Shown here piece after piece: positions 18,072 through 29,116 of a stretch of DNA of 45,979 nt. The stretch is from a virus. A model generated the notes under the pieces. The model worked only from the letters and a program-made list of their open reading frames with translations. It had not been told where the DNA came from and did not search any database. Each line of letters begins with the position of its first letter. Position 1 is the stretch's first letter. Location: positions 1 through 45,979 of IMG/VR virus record IMGVR_UViG_3300048828_000662; one strand, written 5' to 3'. Position numbers and translations under genes: made by a program.

Positions 18072-21000
18072 TGGCGACTTTATATTTTAAATTAGAACAA
18101 ATAGCGACTGTAGGTTCACCAACTACAGGTTCTACCGTATATATGGCTTGGCCCGATGCGGCTACACCCGCAGGATTAAATAGAGCGTTTACGGAGAACC
18201 ATCTACTTACTAACCCTGATACAACTTGGTCATTTAGGTCAAGATATTGGAAAGCTACAAATTTAGGTTCAGCAACAATCCCTTTTGACACTCAAATGGT
18301 TACAGGTGAATATTGGAGTAAGGTATCAGATACTTCAGTCGCGGTTTATATAGGTTCAACGTTTAATATTAATACAACATTTTTCGCTCAAAACTATATT
18401 GATGTAATAGGTCCAAGTGGGACATTTAAATCTCCTAGATACAGTACTAATTTTTATAGTGCAAATACGTTTAATGATTTATCAAAAGTAATAGGTGGTG
18501 CGGATACTAATAGGTATGATTTTATTTTTCTAACAAGTGTAAATGATTATAGTCACATTACTAATAATGGGGTTTTAAACTATGATTTTAATAATGCCAG
18601 TTCTATTACATCAGACTTAGTAAGTGGTTTAGGGTCATATTATACACAAATACCCTATTTCGCAACAAACGCCAGAAACTACTTTAACGGTTTATATGAT
18701 GGGTGGGTTACAATGTCCGATGATTGTTACGGTAATTTAATAACAGATTCGAGTGGTGTGCAATATTCTGGTGATATGAGGGATAGGGTAGAATCATATT
18801 CTTCAATATGGGGGGGTCCGTGTTTAAAGCCTAATAATGTTCAACAACCCTATTCAGGTACTTTAGGTGTTGGTTATTACGACATAGTATCAAATTGGTA
18901 TTCTGATTGTTCCGATTGTGTTTCTAATAATCCATTTAATAATATATATAAATTTCAACCATCTGGTAATGATTGTAACGGGGTAAATCAGGGTCAAAGT
19001 ACTTTTAGTGCTTCAACGTTAACGTGGGGTAACCCGCTTGGAACTGGATTTATAACGCCGCAATTCGTTGAAAGTAAGACGTTCTGTTTTGGTGGTGAAA
19101 CGGATAAAGTTGACCAAGTACTAATAAGTACTAATATAACATCAGGACATGAAATAACAAACGTTTATGAAAATTGTACTGATTGTCAAAATAATGTTTC
19201 TGAGTTAGATGAATATTATTATTTTTCTGCGTGTTCAGGTAATAAAATATTTAGATTTAATGTTATAGATTTTGATAATGATTTATATACGAGCCCACCT
19301 TTTAATGGCTATTTATTTGAAAATGTAGGTGGAGTTAATGGGTGTTATAATAGAATTAATGAACCACTTTTAGAACCTTATGTTACTATAATATATTGGG
19401 ATAATAGTGTTGCTTCAGTGGGGCCAATAAAGTGTACTGACATTATATGTCAAGAATCTACACCCACACCTACCCCTACAAATACTCTCACGCCAACACC
19501 AACACCTTCACCTGAAGTTAGATTGTCTCCTACACCTACTCCCACAAATACTCTAACTCCCACGCCAACTTCAAGTCCCTTTGTTCCTCCTAGTTATACC
19601 CCTACGCCTACACCCACACCAACACCAACTTCAAGTCCCTTTGTCCCTCCTAGTTATACCCCTACGCCTACACCCACACCAACACCAACTTCAAATGTGG
19701 GGGAGGGTTGTTTTTCAGGTATTACAGATGGTTTTTATACGTATACGGATTGTTGTGGAAGATTACAACAAGGTAATGAAGTAGGGTTAGAGGTATGTGT
19801 TGATATTAATGTTTCGATGCAAGGTGTACAAATTAGTGGTGACGTATGTGTTGTTAGTTGTGATGAAGGTCCGATAACTTATAGTTTTGAAGTTACAGGT
19901 ACTTGTACTAATCCTAAAGGTGGTATTATATTAATAAGTCCTTCAGGTGGTACAAAACCATATACTATTCAAAATACGTCAACCACTGCGGCGGGTGGAT
20001 TACTATTAGGTCAACAAACAGGTAACGGACCATTTAGTTGGGGTGGTGTTGATGAAGGTAGTTATGTCTTTTTACTTCAAGATAGTTCAGGTGGGGTTAA
20101 TCAAGATGTGGTTATTAATGTTAATGTTGAAGGTTGTTTTAATGCCACTATAACTTCTTCAGGTACGACATGTGGAAATATCAACGGAGTTGTAACAGTT
20201 ACAAATGATTCATTATCTAGTCCATTTCAATATGATTTATACGATACGGTTTCGGGAACTATTTTTCAATCTTTTAATAGTTTTTCAAATACACAGACAT
20301 TTACAAATATTGGTCCCGCAACCTACTACTGTATTGTTACAGATTTTGGAGGTGCAATCGCACAAACAACAAATACGACAGTTGTAAGTACGGACCCAAT
20401 TAGTTATAATATTTTAGTTGTTCCTGATTCTCCGTGTGGTCCTGGTGTGGGTACTGCGACTGTTACTAATTTATTAGGTGGTACTCCACCATACACATAC
20501 TTGTGGTCCAACGGACAAACAACACAAACAGCAACTGGATTATCCGTGGGTTCGTGGGGTGTTGAAGTTACAGATTCTGAAGGGTGTAGATTAAGTCAAA
20601 GTATTAACGTAGGGTTAGCTGACCCATTAGGTATAGTCTCAACCGTACCAACACAAGCGGGTTGTTTTGATTGTGATGGTCAAGTTGTGGTAACAATATC
20701 GGGAGGTACTTCACCATATACATACCAAAATAGTGCAGGTGAAGTAATAACTTCTAATAATTTATCAGAATCATTTACAGGATTATGTGGAGGTTTTAAT
20801 AGTACTATTATTACAGATGCGGGTGGTTGTTCAGTTACGGCAATTCAGTCTATACCTTCAACTGCAGGTTTCACCATTGTTAATATAGGGGTTACTAATT
20901 CCGATTGTAACGATGATGGTTCAATATCGATAAGTATATCAGCACCTGCGGGAATTTTCACTTATGAGGTTACGAATGGTTTAATTACTGATAGTACAAC

Positions 21001-22948
21001 AACTAGTTCACAAAGTCATACTTTTAATAACTTACCTTCAGGTACATATACGGTTACAATTGTATCTCAAAATGGTAACTGTACATATAGTACTGATAAA
21101 ACTATAAGTAATAATGTTAAATTTAACGTTAATAGTACTATCACTGATGGTACTTGTGGTGATAACAATGGGATAATAGATATTAATCTAACTGCGGGTT
21201 CTGTTCCATTACAGGGTCCATTTGATTATATCTTAACTGATGTTAATACGGGTTCAGTTGTTTATTCCGTTATTGATGACCCATCAAATACTCAGTCAAT
21301 TACTTCGTTGGCACCATCAACGTACCTTTTAAATGTTATTGATGTAAGAAACTGTACAGTTTCTCAAACTATAACAATCGCCCCATCTACAGGAGTAAAC
21401 TTTATAATACTTCCTACTGAATGTGTTACAGGTGATGATGGTATGGCAGATATTAGTATTAGCGATGGAGTTGCTCCATTTAATATTTTATGGAGTAATG
21501 GTGAGACTACGATGTCAATTACAGGTTTAAGTGGTGGTACATATACCGCAACTATTACTGATGATAACGGATGTAGTGCTACGGAGTCGGTAACTATTAA
21601 CTGTAACAATCAAATTGTTGAATGTTATGAAGTAAATGAAATATGTGAAAACGATTTTATTACTACTTCAGCGGGTATTAGAGATTTTGGTTCTATGTTA
21701 AATGAGGGTTACCTTGATTTAACTGTTGGACATCAGAACTGTACGTTAGTAAATGCCGTTTTTTATGCTATAGTTGATTTTTCAGGTGGTACACTGACAC
21801 CTCCTTATCACGTAGAAAACCCATTTTATACAGGAACTACTTTAGGTGACTATCCTAGTGCTCAAGATTGGATGAACGCAATTGATGAGATACTTAAAAC
21901 GATACCGCAAATTGAAAGTTTCACATTAGATATTGACCAAAATTTAATAACAATTATTTCGGACTGTAAAGAATTAAAGAATGTGTACTTTAGATTAAGT
22001 ACTAAAATAGTGTACGATATATGTTGTAATGATATTACACCGACTCCAACTCCAACACAAACAAGTACTCCGACTCCAACACCAACAACCACTCTAATTC
22101 CAACACCGACTCCAACACCTACACCGACAACACTACCTTTAGTTACTTGTATTGAGTCTCTAACATTTATAGTTGAATATAATCAGAGCTCTGCAAACGG
22201 TTCGCCTTGTCATGGGGGTCACACATGTAATAGAGCGAGGTTTGATATTATAGCGAATGGTATAAATATTGGTCAGGTATCTATGAATAATAACGGTGGA
22301 TTTACTGACCTTCTAAATTACCCACCTGATTCTACTTTAGTAGGGGGTTCTGGTTATCCTGGTCAAAGTAATAGGGATAGATATAGTCAATTATCAATTG
22401 ATTCGACACAGGCTCAGGCTATAGCGGCGGCTTCTTCTAGTGGTCTTATTGACTTCTCGTTTAATTGTGCATGTATATTTTCAGGACCTAATCAAAACTG
22501 TACTGGGGGTTCATCTTGTCACTCTGATGTTAGTTGGGTTAGAGTGGTAAAAGATTTAGGATTTGGTACTGAAGAAGTAATGTATAATGATTGTCCTTCT
22601 GGTAATTTCATTACAGGTTTTGACCCATGTGATACGACACCTCCAGGATATGCCTCATTAGGTCTATTCTTCGGACTTCACGGAGGAGGTTCCTCACAAC
22701 CATGTAATGCCTTTATTGGTGGGGACACTCCAACTACTGAATATTTTACAGATGTACTAACATCTACGTTCTTAGATTGTCCTACAGGTAATTCGGTTTA
22801 CGCCTTTAGTGGTGGTAACTACGTACTGTTAGGTAACGGAGCATTTGTTTCAGATACGGGATGTGTTTTTAATGTTAGTAACGGTGTTGTAACAAGTTTC
22901 TTAACATGTTTAGGTGGTAATTGTAGTGGAATCGGAGGAGGTTGCTAA
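18071..22948 (+). CDS. Long adhesin-like fibre protein with SprB-like repeats and Pro/Thr linkers
   Basis: A 1,625-residue mosaic. Residues 1-460 hold an N-terminal structural region with DC..C pairs and a Cys-rich module at about 382-460. A Pro/Thr linker follows at about 463-541. Residues about 610-1178 are a string of Ig-like beta repeats. Two of these are clear SprB-type repeats ([19 protein letters not shown] and [19 protein letters not shown], each ending in a V/I-T-D-x-x-G-C motif). SprB repeats are known from the gliding-motility adhesin SprB and other Bacteroidota surface proteins. A second Pro/Thr linker lies at about 1322-1355, then a Cys/Gly-rich C-terminal domain ending [11 protein letters not shown]. 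There is no signal peptide, as expected for a virion protein. A receptor-binding or adhesion role is inferred. Its start overlaps the stop of the gpI-like gene by one base. Confidence 0.72.
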   Translation: MATLYFKLEQIATVGSPTTGSTVYMAWPDAATPAGLNRAFTENHLLTNPDTTWSFRSRYWKATNLGSATIPFDTQMVTGEYWSKVSDTSVAVYIGSTFNINTTFFAQNYIDVIGPSGTFKSPRYSTNFYSANTFNDLSKVIGGADTNRYDFIFLTSVNDYSHITNNGVLNYDFNNASSITSDLVSGLGSYYTQIPYFATNARNYFNGLYDGWVTMSDDCYGNLITDSSGVQYSGDMRDRVESYSSIWGGPCLKPNNVQQPYSGTLGVGYYDIVSNWYSDCSDCVSNNPFNNIYKFQPSGNDCNGVNQGQSTFSASTLTWGNPLGTGFITPQFVESKTFCFGGETDKVDQVLISTNITSGHEITNVYENCTDCQNNVSELDEYYYFSACSGNKIFRFNVIDFDNDLYTSPPFNGYLFENVGGVNGCYNRINEPLLEPYVTIIYWDNSVASVGPIKCTDIICQESTPTPTPTNTLTPTPTPSPEVRLSPTPTPTNTLTPTPTSSPFVPPSYTPTPTPTPTPTSSPFVPPSYTPTPTPTPTPTSNVGEGCFSGITDGFYTYTDCCGRLQQGNEVGLEVCVDINVSMQGVQISGDVCVVSCDEGPITYSFEVTGTCTNPKGGIILISPSGGTKPYTIQNTSTTAAGGLLLGQQTGNGPFSWGGVDEGSYVFLLQDSSGGVNQDVVINVNVEGCFNATITSSGTTCGNINGVVTVTNDSLSSPFQYDLYDTVSGTIFQSFNSFSNTQTFTNIGPATYYCIVTDFGGAIAQTTNTTVVSTDPISYNILVVPDSPCGPGVGTATVTNLLGGTPPYTYLWSNGQTTQTATGLSVGSWGVEVTDSEGCRLSQSINVGLADPLGIVSTVPTQAGCFDCDGQVVVTISGGTSPYTYQNSAGEVITSNNLSESFTGLCGGFNSTIITDAGGCSVTAIQSIPSTAGFTIVNIGVTNSDCNDDGSISISISAPAGIFTYEVTNGLITDSTTTSSQSHTFNNLPSGTYTVTIVSQNGNCTYSTDKTISNNVKFNVNSTITDGTCGDNNGIIDINLTAGSVPLQGPFDYILTDVNTGSVVYSVIDDPSNTQSITSLAPSTYLLNVIDVRNCTVSQTITIAPSTGVNFIILPTECVTGDDGMADISISDGVAPFNILWSNGETTMSITGLSGGTYTATITDDNGCSATESVTINCNNQIVECYEVNEICENDFITTSAGIRDFGSMLNEGYLDLTVGHQNCTLVNAVFYAIVDFSGGTLTPPYHVENPFYTGTTLGDYPSAQDWMNAIDEILKTIPQIESFTLDIDQNLITIISDCKELKNVYFRLSTKIVYDICCNDITPTPTPTQTSTPTPTPTTTLIPTPTPTPTPTTLPLVTCIESLTFIVEYNQSSANGSPCHGGHTCNRARFDIIANGINIGQVSMNNNGGFTDLLNYPPDSTLVGGSGYPGQSNRDRYSQLSIDSTQAQAIAAASSSGLIDFSFNCACIFSGPNQNCTGGSSCHSDVSWVRVVKDLGFGTEEVMYNDCPSGNFITGFDPCDTTPPGYASLGLFFGLHGGGSSQPCNAFIGGDTPTTEYFTDVLTSTFLDCPTGNSVYAFSGGNYVLLGNGAFVSDTGCVFNVSNGVVTSFLTCLGGNCSGIGGGC
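19565..19694 (+). repeat. 60-bp tandem repeat in a Pro/Thr linker
   Basis: The segment encoding [20 protein letters not shown] is present twice in direct tandem with an exact 60-base period, followed by a partial third copy that breaks off after the TSS/TSN turn. The two full copies differ at about two bases (for example ttgttcct versus ttgtccct in the centre), indicating a recent in-frame duplication of the linker. Confidence 0.85.
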
Positions 22949-23033
22949 TAATTTCTACAAATAATAATATATTCAAGTGATAAAACTAAAAAAAAATAAA
23001 GTAAATAGAAATCTGTATTTTACATTCTCGCAG

Positions 23034-23044
23034 TATTTATATAA
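23034..23044 (+). promoter_or_regulatory. TATTTATATAA motif upstream of the mucin-like gene
   Basis: TATTTATATAA lies in the 111-base gap between the two adhesin-like genes, with its TATTTAT core ending 19 bases before the ATG at 23060. The rest of the gap is A-rich and shows no terminator or ORF. An earlier ATG at 23048 is followed by a stop after one codon and is not a start. Confidence 0.4.
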
Positions 23045-23059
23045 CAAATGTATTAATTA

Positions 23060-26002
23060 ATGGGTCAAGTAATAATAAGATTAACTTTAAGTTCAAATGC
23101 GGTTGGACCGTTTGATATTCACACGGGTTCTACTCAGACTGTGCCTATTAGAACGGGTATTACTAGAGACCAAATAGTTGCGGGTGTTGTTTTAGATTTA
23201 CCAGGTTCAGTTGCAGGTATTGAATACACTATTTTTGTCGTTAATAAGCAACCAGGTTGTAACGATGAGACGGTGTCCAAAAAAATAATTGTTTATGATG
23301 ACGATGTAACTCCAACTCCAACTCCTACGCCAACAGTAACAATAGGATTTACTCCAACTCCGACTAACACACCAACTAATACTCCAACTAGTACTGTAAC
23401 TCCTACTCCGACACCAACATCAGGTCTCACACCAACTATTACCCCAACTAGTACTCCTACGAATACACCAACTAATACTCCTACTGGTACTGTGACCCCT
23501 ACGCCAACACCAACATCAGGTCTTACTCCAACTATTACGCCAACGGCGACGCCAACTAATACTCCTACTGGTACTGTAACACCTACACCGACACCAACAT
23601 CGGGTCTTACCCCAACTATTACGCCAACGGCGACGCCAACTAATACTCCAACTAGTACTGTAACCCCTACACCAACACCAACATCAGGTCTTACTCCAAC
23701 CGTAACTCCAACTAATACTCCAACTAGTACTGTAACCCCTACTCCGACAGCAACATCAACGTTAGATTGTGATTTTGTGGTTGATGGTTCATTTACAAAT
23801 ATTCCAACACCAACACCAACTAATACACCAACACAAACTCCAACTCCGACAGCGTCAGGTTTAGATTGTGATTTTGTGGTTGATGGTTCATTTACAAACG
23901 TTCCGACACCAACTCCGACTAATACGCCGACTAATACGCCGACTAATACTCCAACACAAACTCCAACACAAACTCCAACCAATACTCCTACTAACACCCC
24001 TACTAATACGCCGACTAATACTCCAACACAAACTCCAACCAATACTCCTACTAACACTCCAACCAATACTCCAACAAATACACCAACTAATACCCCAACT
24101 AATACTGTAACACCATCTCCTACTTCAACTCCTGATGCAACTATAACTCCTACCCCTACTAACACCCCTACTAACACCCCAACTAATACCCCAACTAATA
24201 CTCCAACTAATACTCCTACTAACACCCCAACCAATACTCCTACTAATACTCCAACATTAACTCCTACAAATACACCGACTAATACTCCGACTAATACTCC
24301 AACATTAACTCCTACTAATACTGTAACACCATCTCCTACTTCAACTCCTGACGCAACTATAACACCTACTCCAACGAATACACCAACGAATACGCCAACG
24401 AATACGCCAACTAACACACCTACGAATACTCCAACAATAACTCCAACAATAACTCCAACACTAACTCCAACACTAACTCCAACTAACACACCTACGAACA
24501 CTCCGACAAATACGTCTACACCTACTAACACTCCAACTAATACTCCAACAAATACACCGACAAATACTCCAACTAATACTCCAACTAATACTCCGACTAA
24601 CACACCAACAAATACTCCTACTAACACACCGACAAATACTCCTACGAATACGCCAACTAATACTCCTACCCCAACTAATACGCCAACTAATACTCCAACT
24701 AATACTCCAACTAATACTCCGACTAATACGCCAACCAATACTCCGACTAACACACCAACAAATACTCCTACTAATACCCCAACATTAACTCCTACAAATA
24801 CACCGACTAATACTCCAACCAATACTCCAACTAACACTCCAACTAATACTCCAACAATAACTCCAACAATAACTCCAACACTAACTAGTACCCCTACTAA
24901 CACACCAACTAATACTCCAACAAACACACCAACTAATACTCCTACTAACACCCCAACTAACACTCCTACTAATACTCCTACACCAACCAATACTCCAACA
25001 AATACTCCTACGAACACGCCTACTAACACACCAACTAACACGCCAACTAACACACCGACAAATACTCCAACTAACACACCAACTATAACTCCTACCCTAA
25101 CACCGACAAATACTCCAACAAATACTCCAACTAACACACCTACGAATACGCCGACTAATACACCTACGAATACTCCAACTAACACCCCTACTAACACCCC
25201 GACACCGACAAATACTCCTACGAATACACCGACTAACACTCCTACACCTACTAACACTCCAACAAATACTCCAACAAACACGCCAACTAATACCCCAACT
25301 AATACACCAACTAATACACCTACACCAACAGTAACTAATACTCCGACTATGACTCCGACTAATACTATTACTCCAACTCCGACTCCATCATTGAGACCAG
25401 AAGAAGACAAACAAGCGTTAATATTTATGGAATCAGCTGATGACTCAGTATTTGGTTCAAATCCAAATACGGATATTTTACGATATATGTTTAATACAGG
25501 TGCATCATCTTGGTATGGTTTCCAAGGAGGTTCGGGAGTAAATGGGACTAATGTAGCAGATTTAAAGATTTATATGGATTGGCCAGGATTTGTTAATGGA
25601 ACAGCGAATGTACCGCCTGTTATAAAAGTTCCAGTACCTCAAGTTACGGGAGGTAGTGATAGTCAAGGAAATCCAATAGATGCGTTTGTATTTGAAACTG
25701 CTGAAATAATTGCAAATACGACTACAGGTAATGTATGGTATTCGATATGGGTACCACATTCATTATTAGACTCATCATCTTTAGTTTACGGTGATGTACA
25801 ATTTAATTTCGCGGGAGCACCAAATAGTTTAAGTCCATTAACTACCGATAGTACTCTTAGACGTTTTGATATTACATATACGGGCTCAAATTGGCCGAAT
25901 GGAACATATCGAGTATTCTCTAGTAATGGAGGATGGAACCAAGGGGCTTCGGGTGTTGTAGATACCACAGCTAATTATATTAGAGGGGGTAGTTTAATTT
26001 AG
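23060..26002 (+). CDS. Mucin-like fibre protein with a long Thr-Pro-Thr-Asn tract
   Basis: A 980-residue protein in three parts. Residues 1-83 form a small globular N-terminal domain ([20 protein letters not shown]) that resembles the N-terminus of the gene at 45043 and may be the virion anchor. Residues 84-776 are almost entirely TPTN/TPTP repeats. They are interrupted by a repeated [19 protein letters not shown] unit, two copies of [13 protein letters not shown], and PDATITP elements. Residues 777-980 are a non-repetitive, probably beta domain ([20 protein letters not shown] ...), a candidate receptor-binding tip. The tract should be extended and rod-like, and its many Thr next to Pro are classic O-glycosylation-type sites. 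There is no signal peptide and no TM segment. The gene ends in TAG. Confidence 0.78.
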   Translation: MGQVIIRLTLSSNAVGPFDIHTGSTQTVPIRTGITRDQIVAGVVLDLPGSVAGIEYTIFVVNKQPGCNDETVSKKIIVYDDDVTPTPTPTPTVTIGFTPTPTNTPTNTPTSTVTPTPTPTSGLTPTITPTSTPTNTPTNTPTGTVTPTPTPTSGLTPTITPTATPTNTPTGTVTPTPTPTSGLTPTITPTATPTNTPTSTVTPTPTPTSGLTPTVTPTNTPTSTVTPTPTATSTLDCDFVVDGSFTNIPTPTPTNTPTQTPTPTASGLDCDFVVDGSFTNVPTPTPTNTPTNTPTNTPTQTPTQTPTNTPTNTPTNTPTNTPTQTPTNTPTNTPTNTPTNTPTNTPTNTVTPSPTSTPDATITPTPTNTPTNTPTNTPTNTPTNTPTNTPTNTPTNTPTLTPTNTPTNTPTNTPTLTPTNTVTPSPTSTPDATITPTPTNTPTNTPTNTPTNTPTNTPTITPTITPTLTPTLTPTNTPTNTPTNTSTPTNTPTNTPTNTPTNTPTNTPTNTPTNTPTNTPTNTPTNTPTNTPTNTPTPTNTPTNTPTNTPTNTPTNTPTNTPTNTPTNTPTNTPTLTPTNTPTNTPTNTPTNTPTNTPTITPTITPTLTSTPTNTPTNTPTNTPTNTPTNTPTNTPTNTPTPTNTPTNTPTNTPTNTPTNTPTNTPTNTPTNTPTITPTLTPTNTPTNTPTNTPTNTPTNTPTNTPTNTPTNTPTPTNTPTNTPTNTPTPTNTPTNTPTNTPTNTPTNTPTNTPTPTVTNTPTMTPTNTITPTPTPSLRPEEDKQALIFMESADDSVFGSNPNTDILRYMFNTGASSWYGFQGGSGVNGTNVADLKIYMDWPGFVNGTANVPPVIKVPVPQVTGGSDSQGNPIDAFVFETAEIIANTTTGNVWYSIWVPHSLLDSSSLVYGDVQFNFAGAPNSLSPLTTDSTLRRFDITYTGSNWPNGTYRVFSSNGGWNQGASGVVDTTANYIRGGSLI
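23309..25389 (+). repeat. Thr/Pro/Asn-coding repeat tract (about 693 codons)
   Basis: A continuous tract with an underlying 12-base TPTN period. Thr and Pro codons use all four third bases with little pattern, so the tract is repetitive as protein but scrambled as DNA. Embedded longer units are a set of about 28-residue [19 protein letters not shown] repeats near 23390-23750, and a 99-base spaced pair of identical [12 protein letters not shown] segments at 23762 and 23861. The absence of stop codons on both strands creates a long spurious antisense frame. Confidence 0.93.
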
Positions 26003-26034
26003 TAAATAATAAAAGAAAAGTAGTTAACTCTACA

Positions 26035-26042
26035 TATTTATA
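26035..26042 (+). promoter_or_regulatory. TATTTATA motif upstream of the fibre gene cluster
   Basis: TATTTATA lies in a 54-base gap, its heptamer ending 15 bases before the ATG at 26057. It is immediately preceded by a short imperfect hairpin (GTAG-TTAACT-CTAC). This is probably the start of transcription of the tail-fibre-like cluster, if the motif is a promoter. Confidence 0.38.
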
Positions 26043-26056
26043 AAATAAAGAAATAG

Positions 26057-27535
26057 ATGTCATTCATATATAAAAATCCACTATCAACTGATATAGTAAA
26101 TGGTACATTATCAGTAATTAGAACCGATACTAAGGGTACAACTTTTAGTGCTGGTTTAGTTGGTGGATATACTGAAGTATGGGCTCTTAGTGACCTTATT
26201 TTTACTATTATTGGTACAGGTAATATACGGGAAGAAGCTAATAGAATCCCTATCGAATACTATCAAAGACTAGCTCCTTTTCAATCTAACATAATAACAC
26301 TTAATAACGATTTAATATCATCTGGTAGACGAAGGTTAGGTCAGTTAGTTTATGTTCATGAAACGGACACAGTTTATCAATATGTTATAAATAACTATGA
26401 AACTCTATACGATGATGCCTTTGCTGGTGGTGCGGTAGAAACTGGTGACACGACTACCACAATTAGTTCGGGTACACAGTTCGCACCAAACGTTGGTGGT
26501 ACTAATTTCATAAATGCTTGGTTAGATTCATCAATAGAAGGTGTAAGTGGAGTAACACGAGCAAACGCCAGATGGAAAATATTTTACGGTACCGATATTA
26601 CTGTAACAGGTGGTACCTATAGTAATGGTACTGCGGTCTTTACTAATAGTACGGGTGGAACATTCAATGTTACAGGTTTTACTACGGGTGGTACAGGGTC
26701 ATATACAGGGTGGACGGCATCTGGTGATAACGTACCTACTACACCAATTGAGGTTGTTGATGGATTCACTTTAAATTTCACGGGTTACCAAGAACCAGGA
26801 GGTGCGGGTATAGCTACCGACGCGGCGATTAACCCTGATGAAATGACCATTGCTTTAATAAATAATGGTGGTGGAGCAAACGATAAAACATTTTATAGGG
26901 GTGATGGACAATGGCAACAACCAACTGACACTGAATTAACGGGTGGTACTTATAATAATAGTTCGGGTACAGTTGAGTTAAAAAATAGTGATGGTTCTGT
27001 AGTTACACTAACAGGTTTTACAACAGGGACTACTGAGGATACATATGTGACAGGTATGTCATATAATCAAATAACTAAGACATTAACGTTAGGTTTAAAT
27101 GATGGTGTTGATTTTAATGCTGGAACATTTGCGGCTGAAGTAACAGGGGGTACTTATTCAGGTGGTTCTATTACATTAAATAATAATGATGGAACAACTT
27201 CACAAATTACAGGTTTAGAAATATTAACACATATTGGATTAGTAAATGATTCTAATGTTTCGGTTAGTGGGACAACTATTGATTCTGTGGATACTACAAC
27301 ATATAGAGCAGTGTTCTTTGATTATGTAATTGATGATGGTACTAACTATAGGGCTGGAACAATACAAGCGGTATGGTCGAGTACTGATATAGATTTCAAT
27401 GATTTCTCAACGGTTGATATAGGAACAACTAATAATTTTTCATGGGGGATGGAATTGAATGGTAACGATGCGTTACTAAAAGCCAATATTTTAGGGGGGA
27501 CCTGGAATATCAGGATAATTAAACACATTATATAA
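26057..27535 (+). CDS. Tail-fibre-like protein with TGGTY repeats
   Basis: A 492-residue protein. The first about 150 residues look like a baseplate-proximal or trimerisation domain (RRRLGQLVYVHETDTVYQYV). From about residue 175 there are at least three beta repeats of about 25 residues with the pattern TGGTY-x-N/G-G-T...N-x-DGT...TGF. The C-terminal 75 residues (YRAVFFDYVIDDGTNYRAGT) are related to the C-terminus of the next gene, so the two are paralogous fibres or subunits. The Gly/Thr/Asn composition and the absence of Cys fit trimeric phage fibre shafts. The start ATG follows an A-rich leader; the next gene begins 12 bases after the stop. Confidence 0.72.
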   Translation: MSFIYKNPLSTDIVNGTLSVIRTDTKGTTFSAGLVGGYTEVWALSDLIFTIIGTGNIREEANRIPIEYYQRLAPFQSNIITLNNDLISSGRRRLGQLVYVHETDTVYQYVINNYETLYDDAFAGGAVETGDTTTTISSGTQFAPNVGGTNFINAWLDSSIEGVSGVTRANARWKIFYGTDITVTGGTYSNGTAVFTNSTGGTFNVTGFTTGGTGSYTGWTASGDNVPTTPIEVVDGFTLNFTGYQEPGGAGIATDAAINPDEMTIALINNGGGANDKTFYRGDGQWQQPTDTELTGGTYNNSSGTVELKNSDGSVVTLTGFTTGTTEDTYVTGMSYNQITKTLTLGLNDGVDFNAGTFAAEVTGGTYSGGSITLNNNDGTTSQITGLEILTHIGLVNDSNVSVSGTTIDSVDTTTYRAVFFDYVIDDGTNYRAGTIQAVWSSTDIDFNDFSTVDIGTTNNFSWGMELNGNDALLKANILGGTWNIRIIKHII

Positions 27536-27547
27536 AAAAATAAAAAA

Positions 27548-28993
27548 ATGGCACACGAATTAGTAGCAAGAAACGGTTTAAGAGTCTCAGGAAGTACATT
27601 CCTTGGAGACGTACAATTAGACCAATCATTATCGTCTACTATTCTAGCTTTAGACCCGTCAAATAATGAAGTAAATTTTTTATCACTAGCCTCGTTTAGT
27701 GGTGATACTTTCATAACAGGTGGTACGCTAAGCGGAATAGGGGATTCAACCCTTGTATTAACAAATAATCAAGGAGGTACAGTATCAATAGCTGACGTGA
27801 ATATTCACGTAACAGGTGGTACATTAAACGGAGGGACAGGAGCACTGACCTTCACAAATAATCAAGGAGCGGACTTTAACATAGAAGTAGCTGCGGTAAC
27901 AGGTTTAACCTATAATAACGATTGGGATGTCGCATTAGCGGGATACGGTACTTTAGGTGCTAGTCCAATTGAATTACCATTCATTACAGGAGCAACTTTA
28001 AATGGAGGGTCACTTACTTTAGAAATAAACCAAGGATTAGAATCTGACATTGTAGTTTCAGGATTTGGAACACTAACAGGTGATACGTTTGTTACAGGTG
28101 GAACAATTAATTCACCGGCACTTGGCACAATGAGACTTAGATTAAATGACAACAGTAATGTTGACGTTACAGGTTTAGAATTTACTACTACAGGTGACCA
28201 AGGTACGTCAACTTTCTATAATGGAAGTAGAATTAATTTTAGAGGTGGACCGGGTTTAACTGTTGTAGATGATGGAGGTTTAACAATTACTACTTTATTA
28301 GACCAACCGTATGTTTCAGGTGGTTCAATAACTAACAATATAATAACATTAAATACATCGTCTACTGGTGTAACTATAGGTACGATAGATGCTTTAACTG
28401 CGGTTACTTACAGTAGTGCGTGGGACGTAGCATTTGCAGGAACAGGTACACTTGGTACAACTCCTGTGGCTTTACCGTTCATTACAGGGGCAACTTTAAA
28501 TGGAGGGTCACTTACTTTAGAAATAAACGATGGTTTAGAGTCCGATATTGTAGTTTCAGGTTTTGGTACATTAACAGGTGATACATTTGTGACGGGTGCT
28601 ACTGTTGATTACCCTGAGGCGACTTTAACAAGAAATGATGGTAACACAGTTCTAATTGACTCAGAACAAACAATAAGAGTCACATCGTCAGGTGGTGGTA
28701 CACAGGTTTTATTTAGTGTTGACCCATTGGTATATGGTGCGGTTCACGTTGAATACTTTTTAACTGAAAAAGGTGGAGGAAATGGATACCGTTCAGGATT
28801 CTTTACTGCGGTATTTGGTAGAGACGCTGAGAATACACCTTCGGTAGAATTTGCTGATTGGTCGACTGTTGATTTAGGGACGTTTACGGCGGGTGTTGAA
28901 CTTGACGCAACTGCAAATGGTGAAATAAGAGTCGTTGCGGGAGCAGTTCAAAATATGGACTGTATAGCGAATACAAGAGCGGTTAAAATATAA
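27548..28993 (+). CDS. Tail-fibre-like protein with an internal duplication
   Basis: A 481-residue fibre-type protein. The N-terminus MAHELVARNGLRVSGSTFLG is closely similar to that of the gene at 29117 (MAREFVTRHGLSVSGKTFIS), suggesting a shared attachment module. The body carries TGGTLNGG-type beta repeats and two nearly identical about 64-residue blocks, each containing PFITGATLNGGSLTLEIN. The C-terminus (AVHVEYFLTEKGGGNGYRSG) is homologous to that of the preceding gene. The ATG is preceded by an almost pure A leader (aaaaaaataaaaaa), illustrating the Shine-Dalgarno-free starts of this genome. Confidence 0.72.
   Translation: MAHELVARNGLRVSGSTFLGDVQLDQSLSSTILALDPSNNEVNFLSLASFSGDTFITGGTLSGIGDSTLVLTNNQGGTVSIADVNIHVTGGTLNGGTGALTFTNNQGADFNIEVAAVTGLTYNNDWDVALAGYGTLGASPIELPFITGATLNGGSLTLEINQGLESDIVVSGFGTLTGDTFVTGGTINSPALGTMRLRLNDNSNVDVTGLEFTTTGDQGTSTFYNGSRINFRGGPGLTVVDDGGLTITTLLDQPYVSGGSITNNIITLNTSSTGVTIGTIDALTAVTYSSAWDVAFAGTGTLGTTPVALPFITGATLNGGSLTLEINDGLESDIVVSGFGTLTGDTFVTGATVDYPEATLTRNDGNTVLIDSEQTIRVTSSGGGTQVLFSVDPLVYGAVHVEYFLTEKGGGNGYRSGFFTAVFGRDAENTPSVEFADWSTVDLGTFTAGVELDATANGEIRVVAGAVQNMDCIANTRAVKI
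27911..28599 (+). repeat. Internal duplication (two 191-bp copies, 498 bp apart) in a fibre gene
   Basis: Copy 1 spans 27911-28101 and copy 2 spans 28409-28599 with no net indel between them. The central stretch around caactttaaatggagggtca is identical in both. A diverged third relative lies in the gene at 29621 (PFITAGTYNAGTITLAINGG), so the block is a mobile fibre module within this cluster. Confidence 0.85.
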
Positions 28994-29068
28994 TTAAAAT
29001 AAAAGTTATAATAACCAATGTTATTACTTAGAATATCTATTTAATAATAAAGAATAATAATTAAAATT

Positions 29069-29098
29069 TTGAGGGAAGTCCTCCTTCCCTCAATAGCC
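29069..29098 (+). promoter_or_regulatory. 5' leader hairpin followed by ATAGCC
   Basis: A perfect 10-bp stem, TTGAGGGAAG / CTTCCCTCAA with a 5-base loop (TCCTC), lies 23 bases before the ATG of the fibre gene at 29117 and runs directly into ATAGCC. There is no T-tract on either side, so it is not a simple terminator. A hairpin of the same layout, also followed by ATAGCC, precedes the gene at 31840. A near match to the TATTTAT motif (TATTTAA, 29039-29045) lies 23 bases upstream. Confidence 0.6.
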
Positions 29099-29116
29099 TT
29101 AAGAAAAAAAAATAAA

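Noticed and set aside
23309-25389. CRISPR array suggested by dense short repeats
   Set aside because: Repeats have a 12-base coding period without unique spacers, lie inside an open frame, and no cas genes are present.
23293-25410. A 705-codon minus-strand open frame of [11 protein letters not shown] repeats
   Set aside because: It is the antisense shadow of the TPTN tract, which has no stop codons in that frame; it has no start signal, and its composition is a pure consequence of the sense repeat.
29069-29093. Leader hairpin as a rho-independent terminator
   Set aside because: There is no T-run after the stem on either strand, and it lies in the leader of a gene with a similar structure before another fibre gene.
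29069-29116. TTG start at 29069 for the small fibre protein
   Set aside because: The TTG is the first arm of a 10-bp leader hairpin, and the paralogous N-terminus begins at the ATG at 29117 after an A-rich leader.
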